Below are positions 56,808 through 64,000 of a stretch of DNA of 64,000 nucleotides, in pieces. How positions within the stretch are numbered: the first letter of the stretch is position 1; every line of letters begins with the position of its first letter. Under the pieces are notes generated by a model. The model worked only from the letters and a program-made list of their open reading frames with translations, was not told the DNA's origin and ran no database searches. The stretch is from Agarilytica rhodophyticola (GTDB lineage Bacteria; Pseudomonadota; Gammaproteobacteria; Pseudomonadales; Cellvibrionaceae), in assembly GCF_002157225.2 (NCBI RefSeq), contig NZ_CP020038.1, positions 3,812,501-3,876,500 of the forward strand, given 5' to 3'. The position numbers were made by a program, and so were the translations under genes.

Positions 56808-57449
56808 CTACCATTGTTTCATTTTAAAAACGGGCTCTTGGGCGACAGTATCGTCGCTTATGGCAATCTCTAAGTATTGACTACCCGGGCCTTTATCAAC
56901 TTTTAACTCTGCCGCACGTTTATAGGCTCTGCCACCGGGGCCAATACCGGTGAAAAACGCTACTACGTCGTGCTCACCCTCAGATAAGTTGGTGATGTAG
57001 AGTTTATGTATCCCGCCGCGTAAAAAAGCCTGACGTTGTTTCTCAGAATAAATATGAGTGGCTACAAAACGACCATTAATTTTTAACTTGATACTTTCAA
57101 GATCAAAAAACTTCCCGGAAGTTACTGATACAAACACTGAATACTTGGTACTGGAGGGAAACAGCAGCTTTTCCTCCATCAAGCGCAAATCTTTATTGAG
57201 ATCTACCACTTCGCTTTTAAGTGATTGAATATCACGCGATATCTTGCGAACTTCACTTAAGGCTTGCTTAGCACTTTGCTCGGTTTGCTCTTTCCCGAAG
57301 TCAATGGAAGTATCATCAACTTTTTCTGCCCAATTGGACTTTTCAACCTTTTGGGCTTCGGGTTGAGGAGATTCTTCTTGAGCTGAACTGATATTGGCAA
57401 CTAAGACAAAGAGAAAACTAAATAAAAAGTAATAAGGAGGTATACGCAT
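56808..57449 (-). CDS. Exported coiled-coil/beta-domain protein, first gene of the TPR operon
   Basis: The 213-residue product (from ATG 57449) has a signal peptide (ending VANISSAQ), a helical coiled-coil segment (about 55-95, EQSAKQALSEVRKISRDIQS) and a C-terminal beta-sandwich-like domain (about 105-195) resembling carbohydrate- or protein-binding immunoglobulin-like folds (INGRFVATHIYSEKQRQAF, LSEGEHDVVAFFTG). No family was recognised. A longer frame to 57518 would place the signal sequence internally, so ATG 57449 is preferred. It is the promoter-proximal gene of the cluster. Confidence 0.75.
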   Translation of the reverse strand: MRIPPYYFLFSFLFVLVANISSAQEESPQPEAQKVEKSNWAEKVDDTSIDFGKEQTEQSAKQALSEVRKISRDIQSLKSEVVDLNKDLRLMEEKLLFPSSTKYSVFVSVTSGKFFDLESIKLKINGRFVATHIYSEKQRQAFLRGGIHKLYITNLSEGEHDVVAFFTGIGPGGRAYKRAAELKVDKGPGSQYLEIAISDDTVAQEPVFKMKQW

Positions 57450-58383
57450 GAACTTTAAGTCCGAACTTATTGAAATACTTATAAAAATATACATTAAAAA
57501 ACTTTTGAGCGTTACCAAGAGTTTTCAAAAATGAGAATTTTTTGTTTGCTTTTTGTACACAATTCACGAAATTTAAGAGTGGTTCACAGTCTTGCCGAAT
57601 ATAGTAAAGCTATTATGTAGCCAAAATTCGCTTAATTCGACCAACCGCTTTGAGTTTAGCCTCGTGCCGTTCTAGAACAAAGTGACGGATCATCTAAAGC
57701 AAAATGACAAACTACCTAGGATACAGTGATAAATAATTCGACACTTCACTGCGTGCCTGTCGCAAACACTCATTGTAAAACTAAAAACTAACAAAGCTCA
57801 TACAATCACAGCTTTCATAGATGTTCGCGCGTTGATCATCTGAACCATGAATGTGCTCAACTGATTTTACTAGTTTGCCACACTCCTAAATAAATACGCC
57901 CTTAAAATGGCAAATAATCGCTGATATTCTGTGTTAGAGGGATTTTTGAGAACTGTATAACACCTTATGCAGGCCTATTTGTTTAGTGGTTTAGTTTTTT
58001 TTCAGTACAATGAACCATTGTAAACTTAGTGATTTTAGGACTATGGATTTAAGCTTTGCTACTCATAGACAATCCATAACTACTTTAAGATACAACGGAA
58101 AATTACTAAATTTTAATAATTATTGAGTAGAGCGACTAAAAAATTCCACAGCAGTCATTAATGTTGTGGAAATAATTAAGTAATTTGAGAATTTAAGTTA
58201 AGAACTTAAGAAAGTTGCTTACAATATATAGAGCGTAAACCTATAACCTTTGGTGGCTTGATTGTGCTGCAGTATGCGCCTAAGTCAACATTGAGCGTCT
58301 TAAGTCAACATTCCAAGTCGACATTTAGACACGTGCTAAATTACGCTAATAAAACTTAACCATCTTCAACAAATGGATAGCCC
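57450..58383. other. Intergenic region between divergent envelope genes
   Basis: About 930 bp between the TPR operon and the first beta-barrel gene, which are divergent. Seen in it: an inverted repeat TTCCACA/TGTGGAA at 58144-58171 and the direct repeats at 58281-58325. No gene was recognised. Confidence 0.6.
58281..58325 (+). repeat. Three direct repeats upstream of beta-barrel gene
   Basis: TAAGTCAACATT occurs at 58281-58292 and 58301-58312, and the variant CAAGTCGACATT at 58314-58325, ending 58 bp before the start codon of the beta-barrel gene. The 20- and 13-base spacing looks like a set of regulator half-sites. Confidence 0.6.
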
Positions 58384-59013
58384 ATGTTGCACATTCGCAA
58401 GGCTCTGATCGCCTGCCTTCTTATATCGACACTAACACCAGCAATTAGCTTTGCTCAGGATGAAAAACCAGCGATCAAAGTTATCGATCCAGATAAAAGA
58501 GTTCCATCGGCAAATCCCGCTGCACTGGATACGGAGCATTTTGAAGCTGGTGTTTATACTGGTTTTCTCTCAGTCGAAGACTTCAATACTAATCCGTTGT
58601 GGGGCTTTTCTGCACGTTATTACTTTAATCAAAAGTTATTGATAGAAGCTAGTATCGCCACGTCTGAAACTGAGCGAGCCAATCCAGAAGGAACTCTTGA
58701 CTTTAACCCTGAGCGGGATTTCAGTTATGTCAGTATTTCCGCCGGCTACCAGCTTCTTAAAGGACGCTCTTTCTGGGGTAAAAAAAGAAAGTTTAATTCA
58801 GGCCTATATGCTCTTGCTGGTGTTGAGCAAGTAGACTTTGCAGATGAAAGTAACACAGGCTTACTACTCGGTATTAGTTATAAAACGGTGTTAACTGATT
58901 GGCTGACGATCAATTTAGATTTCAAAAACCACATTGTAGAAAGAAATTTTGTTGGTGATGATAAAGTAACCCAAAACACAGAGTTCGCCATCGGAATCAA
59001 TACAATATTCTAA
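58384..59013 (+). CDS. Outer-membrane beta-barrel protein A
   Basis: The 209-residue protein has a signal peptide (about 1-24, ISFAQ) and a small beta-barrel of alternating hydrophobic strands with aromatic ends (GVYTGFLSVEDF, LWGFSARYYFN, FSYVSISAGYQLL, GLLLGISYKTVL, FAIGINTIF), ending in the C-terminal phenylalanine that signals BAM assembly. It is a homologue of the protein at 59763-60404 (shared GxxTGxxxxEDF, GDD and closing strands) and probably of the small barrel family first noted in myxobacteria. GGA lies seven bases before the ATG. Role unknown; context links it to the TPR/Exb system. Confidence 0.8.
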   Translation: MLHIRKALIACLLISTLTPAISFAQDEKPAIKVIDPDKRVPSANPAALDTEHFEAGVYTGFLSVEDFNTNPLWGFSARYYFNQKLLIEASIATSETERANPEGTLDFNPERDFSYVSISAGYQLLKGRSFWGKKRKFNSGLYALAGVEQVDFADESNTGLLLGISYKTVLTDWLTINLDFKNHIVERNFVGDDKVTQNTEFAIGINTIF

Positions 59014-59291
59014 AAAGCTTATCGGTAGCAACTTTACTGGCTACCATATTATCTCGCTGGGAGCTTGGCACAAATTAGCTCTCAGGGAGGCTCATCTGAA
59101 CTATCAATTTATACGTATACATGGCTCAAAGCTGGCTAATTACCTGACCAATTCTAGCCTTAATATCGACACTGCCCTGTAGCAAATCGACAAACCAAGC
59201 AATTACGTCTAATTTAATCGCCTCCCCTTCTAACGGCTTTAAAGATGCAAACCGGTTGATTTGGACATATAAGATTTGTGCGAAAAATAGA

Positions 59292-59714
59292 ATGAATACA
59301 CTTGATCATTTGTTTAAAGATTTTAACTTTACAGATATTGGCCTGTTAACACTAAGGCTTACTATCTCTATTTTAGTATTGGCTCATGGGCTGCAAGACA
59401 TTACCCATATAGATGCTGCGGCATTTGGAAAAACACTTGGTGGCAATTTAATTATTTCTAACTTAGCTACATACTGTGTTTTTATAGGCGATTTGCTTGT
59501 GCCCACATTATTGGCACTGGGTATTTTTTGCCGCCTTAGCGCCGCAGCTATTATAGGTAATATGTTGTTTATAATAGTGCTCGCGTTTCAACCAGAACTT
59601 TTTTCAGAAAGTAATTTTGGTGGCTACGCATTTGAAATGAAACTTTTATTGTTGGTTAGTGCACTGCCAATTGCACTACTAGGTAGTGGCCGCTACGCCG
59701 TTATTCAGGATTAA
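59292..59714 (+). CDS. DoxX family membrane protein
   Basis: The 140-residue protein (from ATG 59292) has four transmembrane helices and the DoxX family pattern: LTLRLTISILVLAHGLQ (first helix with the R and HG), TYCVFIGDLLVPTLLALG (with GE-like G-D), and AAAIIGNMLFIIVLA. DoxX-like proteins are associated with quinone or thiol stress functions of varied type. A TTG at 59256 gives a longer but less likely form. A bidirectional terminator follows. Confidence 0.85.
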   Translation: MNTLDHLFKDFNFTDIGLLTLRLTISILVLAHGLQDITHIDAAAFGKTLGGNLIISNLATYCVFIGDLLVPTLLALGIFCRLSAAAIIGNMLFIIVLAFQPELFSESNFGGYAFEMKLLLLVSALPIALLGSGRYAVIQD

Positions 59715-59717
59715 TAT

Positions 59718-59747
59718 AAAAAAAAGCACTCATAGAGTGCTTTTTTT
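59718..59747. terminator. Bidirectional rho-independent terminator
   Basis: GCACTC, three-base loop, GAGTGC flanked by A- and T-runs stands between the convergent DoxX gene and beta-barrel gene, four bases after the former. Confidence 0.93.
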
Positions 59748-59762
59748 AGTAGATTGAGAGAA

Positions 59763-60404
59763 TTAAAATAAGTAGCCTAAGCCTACCGATATCTGCGTAT
59801 TATGTACGGTATCTTCATCGTCACCCACTACTAGAGAAGTTTGATAAATATAATCGCGATAGTCAAAGCGCAGCAAGTAACGTCTAAAGAATTCAATTTG
59901 ATAGCCAACGCCAATGGTATAGGTGAAATCATCTTCGCCGCCAAAGTCGGTATCACCAACGCCACCAACCACATAAAGTGAAGATAAGTGAGCTCTGTCT
60001 TCAGATGCAAAGAATTCACCTTGGAAAATATTATAACCAACTAATAAGTCAAAGTGAGTAAAGTCACGGTCATCGCCTAAATCCAGAGTGGTAAACGCTG
60101 GATTATTTTCAAAGGCAGAATTTGAAACACTGGCTTGCACATAATTGTATTGCAAGAAAAAATTCTCTGATGCTTTAAAGGTAATATTGGCGCCGACAAT
60201 AAACTCCGACGGAAAATCTTCAATATTGATAATGCCTGTCGTTACACCTATATCAAATAGCTCAGAGTTAATACGCAATTTACCTGAATTCTTACCTTCT
60301 TTTGCCAGAGCGGAGCTAGCAGTACCGAAAAATGTCAAGCAAAGTAATACTATTTTTAAACAAATAGAAAATTTTAAAAGAATGTATTGAAACCGAGTTT
60401 CCAC
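59763..60404 (-). CDS. Outer-membrane beta-barrel protein B
   Basis: The 213-residue protein has a signal peptide (about 1-34, ending SALAKEG) and a small barrel homologous to the protein at 58384-59013: FDIGVTTGIINIEDF, FTHFDLLVGYNIF, LLRFDYRDYIYQTSLVVGDD and the closing ISVGLGYLF. The start is GTG at 60404, inside the last 31 bp of the SH3/barrel gene, so the two overlap and are coupled. No in-frame ATG precedes the mature part. Confidence 0.78.
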   Translation of the reverse strand: METRFQYILLKFSICLKIVLLCLTFFGTASSALAKEGKNSGKLRINSELFDIGVTTGIINIEDFPSEFIVGANITFKASENFFLQYNYVQASVSNSAFENNPAFTTLDLGDDRDFTHFDLLVGYNIFQGEFFASEDRAHLSSLYVVGGVGDTDFGGEDDFTYTIGVGYQIEFFRRYLLRFDYRDYIYQTSLVVGDDEDTVHNTQISVGLGYLF

Positions 60405-61147
60405 GTTTCTAAGTTCTCCGTTTCGCCTTCAGTTGAGACAGAATACCAACGGTATTCACCTTTTACTACAAAGTTGCGTCCGAGATAAAAGCTTGCCCCG
60501 ACGGCATAGCTGTTAAACTCTGAACTCTCTCTTGTAAAGTTAATAAATCTTGGTTGTGATCCGATTTTGATTTCACCAACACCTACCAATGCATATGGTG
60601 ATAACTTCCAGTGCGACATAGGTTCTATATATATGTTTGCACCATATATATCGCCACTGGCATCAGAGCCGAAAATACGACCGTATTCAAGATCGGCAGC
60701 CAACCAGTTGAGGAAGCGATACCCACCATTAACAGTGAATATCTCGAAACCTTGTAACTCACCACTGGTGAATTGGCCAGAAGACAAACCCGTCACCCAG
60801 CTATTTTTAATATAGTCACCGTAACCGACCGAAGGTAAGTCCGCAGGCTCACCCGTCGCTTGAATTGTACGCGAAATCTGTGCTGCAGTAGTCCAGCCGG
60901 TTTTGCCGCTCTCTGAACGAATTTCGTACCACCCGGGCCGCCGAGCCAGCAGCTCGATCATCTCGCCCTGTTCAATCACATAAAATACTGGGTAACCGCG
61001 GCCGGGGCCGGAATGAACTTCAGCAAAGCCATCAATGACTTCTAGAAAAACCCCCTTCTTATCCTGTTTTGCGTCATCTTGAGCAATCGCCAATTGACAC
61101 CAACAGAATACAACTAACAGTATCCATTGGATTTTTTTTCCTAACAT
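60374..61147 (-). CDS. SH3b-domain plus outer-membrane beta-barrel protein
   Basis: The 257-residue protein has a signal peptide (about 1-22, LAIAQ), a bacterial SH3 domain (about 33-95: FAEVHSGPGRGYPVFYVI, ELLARRPGWYEIRSESGKTGW) and a C-terminal barrel (about 120-257) ending in FNTFF. SH3b domains bind peptidoglycan or proline-rich ligands, so the protein may clamp the barrel to the cell wall, or to the Pro-rich tail of a partner. It overlaps barrel B. Confidence 0.82.
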   Translation of the reverse strand: MLGKKIQWILLVVFCWCQLAIAQDDAKQDKKGVFLEVIDGFAEVHSGPGRGYPVFYVIEQGEMIELLARRPGWYEIRSESGKTGWTTAAQISRTIQATGEPADLPSVGYGDYIKNSWVTGLSSGQFTSGELQGFEIFTVNGGYRFLNWLAADLEYGRIFGSDASGDIYGANIYIEPMSHWKLSPYALVGVGEIKIGSQPRFINFTRESSEFNSYAVGASFYLGRNFVVKGEYRWYSVSTEGETENLETWKLGFNTFF

Positions 61148-61503
61148 TTGAAAAACACCATTAAATGATCAATTGTACAGTTAGATATGCAGCGCCCAAT
61201 CTACTGCAATTTGGAGGCATTATAGATGAGCTGGAGCATAATGTTAGCCTTAAATCCCTATTGTTGTGACACAATGCCACACTCTTTACATAATATTCTG
61301 CGGATGGAATCCCTTTATTGGCGACTTCAATCATCACGTCAACACAAAGAGGACTCGAGACGTTGCATTTTTTTGCGCGCACCTATTATGCAGTTGTCAC
61401 AATCGACTTCACAAAAATGATCTGCGCGCAAAGCTGTGATCTGCTAATATCCAGCATCGGTGTTTAAGCCTCGGTCGAACTATCTTAATAATGTGGTTAT
61501 ATA
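61148..61503. other. Intergenic region between divergent genes
   Basis: About 355 bp between the SH3/barrel gene and the sensor kinase-like gene. A short odd-centred palindrome TTGTGACACAA lies at 61264-61274; nothing else was recognised. Confidence 0.55.
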
Positions 61504-62934
61504 ATGCATAAGTTGCTTGCTCTGCTTCCTCTTTTATATTCTTTACCCTCCAATGCAGGTTTCATCCAATACTTTAAAGATGAGAATGGCGAAACGAAAT
61601 GGCAGTATGTTGCCAATTTCTCAAGCTCTGTTCTTATTCTTCTCTTGTCTGTTGCGCTAGTCACACTGTTTTTTAGCCACAGCAAAAAAGTCCGTGCCAA
61701 TAGAGCGCTCAAGGAGATCCGCGATGCTCTTGAAGAGCGTGTGAAAGATCGCACTGCGACCTTGGATCAGTCTAATCAGCTATTAAAAGAAGCGAACACA
61801 GCACTTAATGGTGAAATGGAGCAGCACAGGGAAACAACTCGCCTGCTCAAGTATTCAGAGGCTTACATCAAGAATATTTTACAATCGATGCCCTCCATGT
61901 TGATTGGTCTTGATGGGGATCTTAATATCACTCAGTGGAATGACTGTGCCGAACAAATTACCGGCATTAGCCATGAAAAAGCTCTAGGGAAAAATCTCTG
62001 GCAAGCCTACCCTACCATCACCATTTCTCCTGAACAAATTAAGGATGTGTTAGTCAGTGGTATTTCATCTACGATTAAACATAGTCAGCGAGGGCAATAC
62101 TATTTTGACATCCGTATCTTCCCGCTGAAAGGACAGTTAGGCCATGGTGTCGTTATTATTATTGACAACGTTACCCAGCGCTCGCTGGCGGAGAACATGC
62201 TTATCCAGCGAGATAAAATGTCGTCGATGGGTGAATTGGCTGCCACCATGGCACATGATATTGAGCTACCACTGCGTGCTATATCAAATGACCTGGATAC
62301 AATCTTAAAGACTTTACCAACTTCATCTGGCGGCGAAGATGAAAAAATCTCAGCCCTTTTGCATGATGCTCGCGAACGAGGCACACAAGTCTCCAGTGTG
62401 ATTCGTAATTTATTAGAGTTCTCTCGCAGTCAAGGGGATAAGAAACGTCCAGCCAGTATGACGACAATCGTCGATCATGCCATAGAGCTGGCTCATAATA
62501 CTCTTTCGGATCCTACAGGCCTGCGCTTTTCTGATATCACTATTGAGCGACACTACGAAGACAATCTGCCGGAAATTCCCTGCTTTGTATCTGAAATGCA
62601 GCAGGTATTCCTCAGCCTATTCCGCCACTGTGTGCATGCCTTGGCAAAGGCGAATAAAGAAGACATAACACCTACAATCATGGTAGAAGTCACCGAACGC
62701 TACGACGCCTTATGGATGAAGGTCCAACATAATGGCCTTGGCCTTACTGGAGAGGAACAGCAAGATATCTTTGAACCTTTTGTAAATACATGGCCCTTAA
62801 AGAAGGAAAGCTCAGAAGCTGAAAACCGCTTGTCGTTCACACATTTTATTTTGGTTGATCACCATCAGGGGCAAGTTGCTATTACATCGGATGTTGAAGT
62901 AGGTACAACTTTCCATATTCAGCTACAACTTTAA
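61504..62934 (+). CDS. Sensor histidine kinase-like protein with degenerate ATPase domain
   Basis: The 476-residue protein has an N-terminal hydrophobic segment, a transmembrane helix (about 37-57), a coiled-coil (about 65-115), a PAS domain (about 120-230) and a histidine-kinase module. The phosphoacceptor H251 is present in AATMAHDIELPL. The HATPase part is altered: the N-box reads FRHCVHAL where an asparagine is expected, the G1 box reads VQHNGLGL without its aspartate, and the glycine-rich G2 box is replaced by SFTHFILVDHHQGQ. An F-box-like FEPF remains. Autophosphorylation is therefore doubtful; it may be a pseudokinase that accepts phosphate from, or regulates, another kinase. No response regulator gene is adjacent. 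No clear ribosome site precedes the ATG. Confidence 0.82.
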   Translation: MHKLLALLPLLYSLPSNAGFIQYFKDENGETKWQYVANFSSSVLILLLSVALVTLFFSHSKKVRANRALKEIRDALEERVKDRTATLDQSNQLLKEANTALNGEMEQHRETTRLLKYSEAYIKNILQSMPSMLIGLDGDLNITQWNDCAEQITGISHEKALGKNLWQAYPTITISPEQIKDVLVSGISSTIKHSQRGQYYFDIRIFPLKGQLGHGVVIIIDNVTQRSLAENMLIQRDKMSSMGELAATMAHDIELPLRAISNDLDTILKTLPTSSGGEDEKISALLHDARERGTQVSSVIRNLLEFSRSQGDKKRPASMTTIVDHAIELAHNTLSDPTGLRFSDITIERHYEDNLPEIPCFVSEMQQVFLSLFRHCVHALAKANKEDITPTIMVEVTERYDALWMKVQHNGLGLTGEEQQDIFEPFVNTWPLKKESSEAENRLSFTHFILVDHHQGQVAITSDVEVGTTFHIQLQL

Positions 62935-63462
62935 AATAAATTATTGTCATAATCTAAAAAATGTCTATATTTAATTTGTAACTGTTCCTGGTGCAAATAA
63001 AATACATTTAACATTACCGATGTGAATTGCCAGCCTATTGACAGATAAAACTAAGGGCTGGCAGCAAGCCTAGTTTAATTAGTATAAACAGCCTGCGGTC
63101 CAAAAAAATACCCCTATTACTTATTTTTATATCTTCAGTATTTTCTTTTTTTATAAAAGTTCGCTTTATTAACCGGTAAAAAACTATTTTCAGACTGAGG
63201 TTTAGTTTCATCATCTAATTACTTAATTTACTTAATCATTTAAATAGTTAACACATTAAATTTAACATTTAGAGTCAACTTTGAGAGAGATAACAGAAAC
63301 AAAATAAGCGACTAACTTTTCATTTTTTAATTTTATTAATAAATATGCCGTATAATTTATTTCTATGACGAAGTCTCAGACGCGTAGGACAAAAATAGGC
63401 TATAATCGAAGTTTAGCTATTTAACCCCGGTATATATCCTATTTCTTAAAAAAGGATTAAAA
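62935..63462. other. AT-rich intergenic region
   Basis: About 530 bp with no recognised gene, hairpin or repeat. Confidence 0.55.
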
Positions 63463-63732
63463 ATGTCAGCAGTAACGATAACCATAGCAAGTTGGTCAGG
63501 CGAGCCTTTAGACCTTAAAAAAATTGAAAAAACGATCGAGCAAATCAATGATGATTATGTCGTTTGCAAAGTAGTGCACGAAGAAAAGGATATGTTTGAA
63601 ATTGTTATGGAACAAATTAAAGATAGTGTTGTCATGACATCGCCCGTTGAATTAACGGATTCTAAAGTGAATACTGCAACTGAACCAGCGGAGCGACCTT
63701 GCAGGAACACAACGCTTACCCTCATTAAGTAA
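63463..63732 (+). CDS. Small protein of unknown function
   Basis: The 89-residue product has an alternating beta/alpha N-terminal half (VTITIASWSGEPLDLKKIEK, then DYVVCKVVHEEKDMFEIVMEQ) and a polar tail. AGGA lies six bases upstream of the ATG, which supports translation. No signal peptide, membrane segment or known family is apparent. Confidence 0.6.
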   Translation: MSAVTITIASWSGEPLDLKKIEKTIEQINDDYVVCKVVHEEKDMFEIVMEQIKDSVVMTSPVELTDSKVNTATEPAERPCRNTTLTLIK

Positions 63733-63865
63733 TCTGGGCAACAAATCAAAACTATACCTCCAATAGACTTAATATATTACGCCCAGTGTTAATCGAAAAG
63801 ACTACTTATATCGGATGATATTCAATATACCAACGAAGCAGAGAATTTAAGCAGCCTTTAGCCTA

Positions 63866-63896
63866 CTAAGAAAGCATATACATTATGCTTTCTTAG
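63866..63896. terminator. 13-bp hairpin near window end
   Basis: CTAAGAAAGCATA pairs perfectly with TATGCTTTCTTAG around a five-base loop, 134 bp after the small gene. No long T-run follows, so a terminator role is uncertain. Confidence 0.45.
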
Positions 63897-64000
63897 ACCT
63901 ACCGTTTTTATAACTACTTCTTTACAACCGCTTAAAACCCTTATCTGCTTTCATATCCTTATAGACGCTATAAAGTAGCGCTAATAAAAGAAGTTGAACT

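Noticed and set aside
57434-57452. GGAGGT followed by ATG on the plus strand
   Set aside because: It lies inside the N-terminus of the minus-strand exported protein gene and no plus-strand frame follows.
61264-61274. Short palindrome TTGTGACACAA
   Set aside because: Short and not linked to a known regulator; could be chance.
1-64000. CRISPR arrays, insertion sequences, prophage, tRNA genes
   Set aside because: No spaced direct repeats, transposase, integrase or cloverleaf pattern was seen in reading the window.

Overview
The window looks like a chromosomal segment of a marine-type gammaproteobacterium with rather low G+C. The evidence is a cysteine-bearing FNR/Anr regulator with C20, C23, C29 and C122 in the E. 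coli positions, a PrpB-PrpC-PrpD methylcitrate operon, PqiABC, a PFK-A family phosphofructokinase, lipoproteins with Pro/Thr linkers, and an ExbB/ExbD/TonB-like operon. The genus cannot be fixed from the sequence; a Cellvibrionales-like lineage is a guess. No tRNA, rRNA, CRISPR, insertion sequence or integrase was recognised.

Layout. 0-10 kb: an unusual set of eukaryote-like or effector-like genes (truncated Ser/Thr kinase at the left edge, GHSLGG lipase-like protein, small YopT/C58-like cysteine protease, secreted LNS2/lipin-like HAD protein, second serine-hydrolase-like protein with GHSKG) among ordinary genes (MOSC protein, M1 aminopeptidase of LTA4-hydrolase type, SnoaL-like protein, TetR). 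10-16 kb: SLC13/DASS transporter, single-domain globin, FNR regulator, a HemN-like protein that has lost its radical-SAM cysteines, an FNR-type box, and phosphofructokinase. 15.5-20.4 kb: methylcitrate cycle operon gntR-prpB-prpC-prpD plus a small methyltransferase, headed by two mirrored FCD-type operators. 20.6-36 kb: large secreted proteins on the minus strand (two paralogous G8/beta-helix proteins and a PKD/fibro-slime lipoprotein), a second TetR related to the first, a tandem methyltransferase-like protein and a bactofilin, separated by long AT-rich spacers with no visible genes. 36.5-45.4 kb: pqiABC and a cytosolic DsbA-like protein on the plus strand, converging on an aldehyde dehydrogenase, acetolactate-synthase-like and glutamate-synthase-domain operon. 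46-47.5 kb: secreted PI-PLC-X-like protein. 47.8-61.1 kb: an energised envelope system (TonB-like, two ExbD, ExbB, several TPR proteins including two lipoproteins) followed by three outer-membrane beta-barrel proteins, one with an SH3 domain, and a DoxX protein. 61.5-63.7 kb: a degenerate sensor kinase and a small unknown protein.

How they work together. The prp operon should degrade propionyl-CoA under a GntR/FCD repressor. FNR probably controls the HemN-like gene and/or pfk through the box at 14155-14168. The most interesting candidate system is the TPR/ExbB/ExbD/ExbD/TonB-like operon: one ExbD keeps the membrane aspartate and the other carries asparagine, and beta-barrel partners lie alongside, which suggests a proton-driven trans-envelope machine whose job is not stated by any gene here. 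The effector-like set at the left end suggests contact with eukaryotic hosts or prey, but no secretion apparatus is inside the window.
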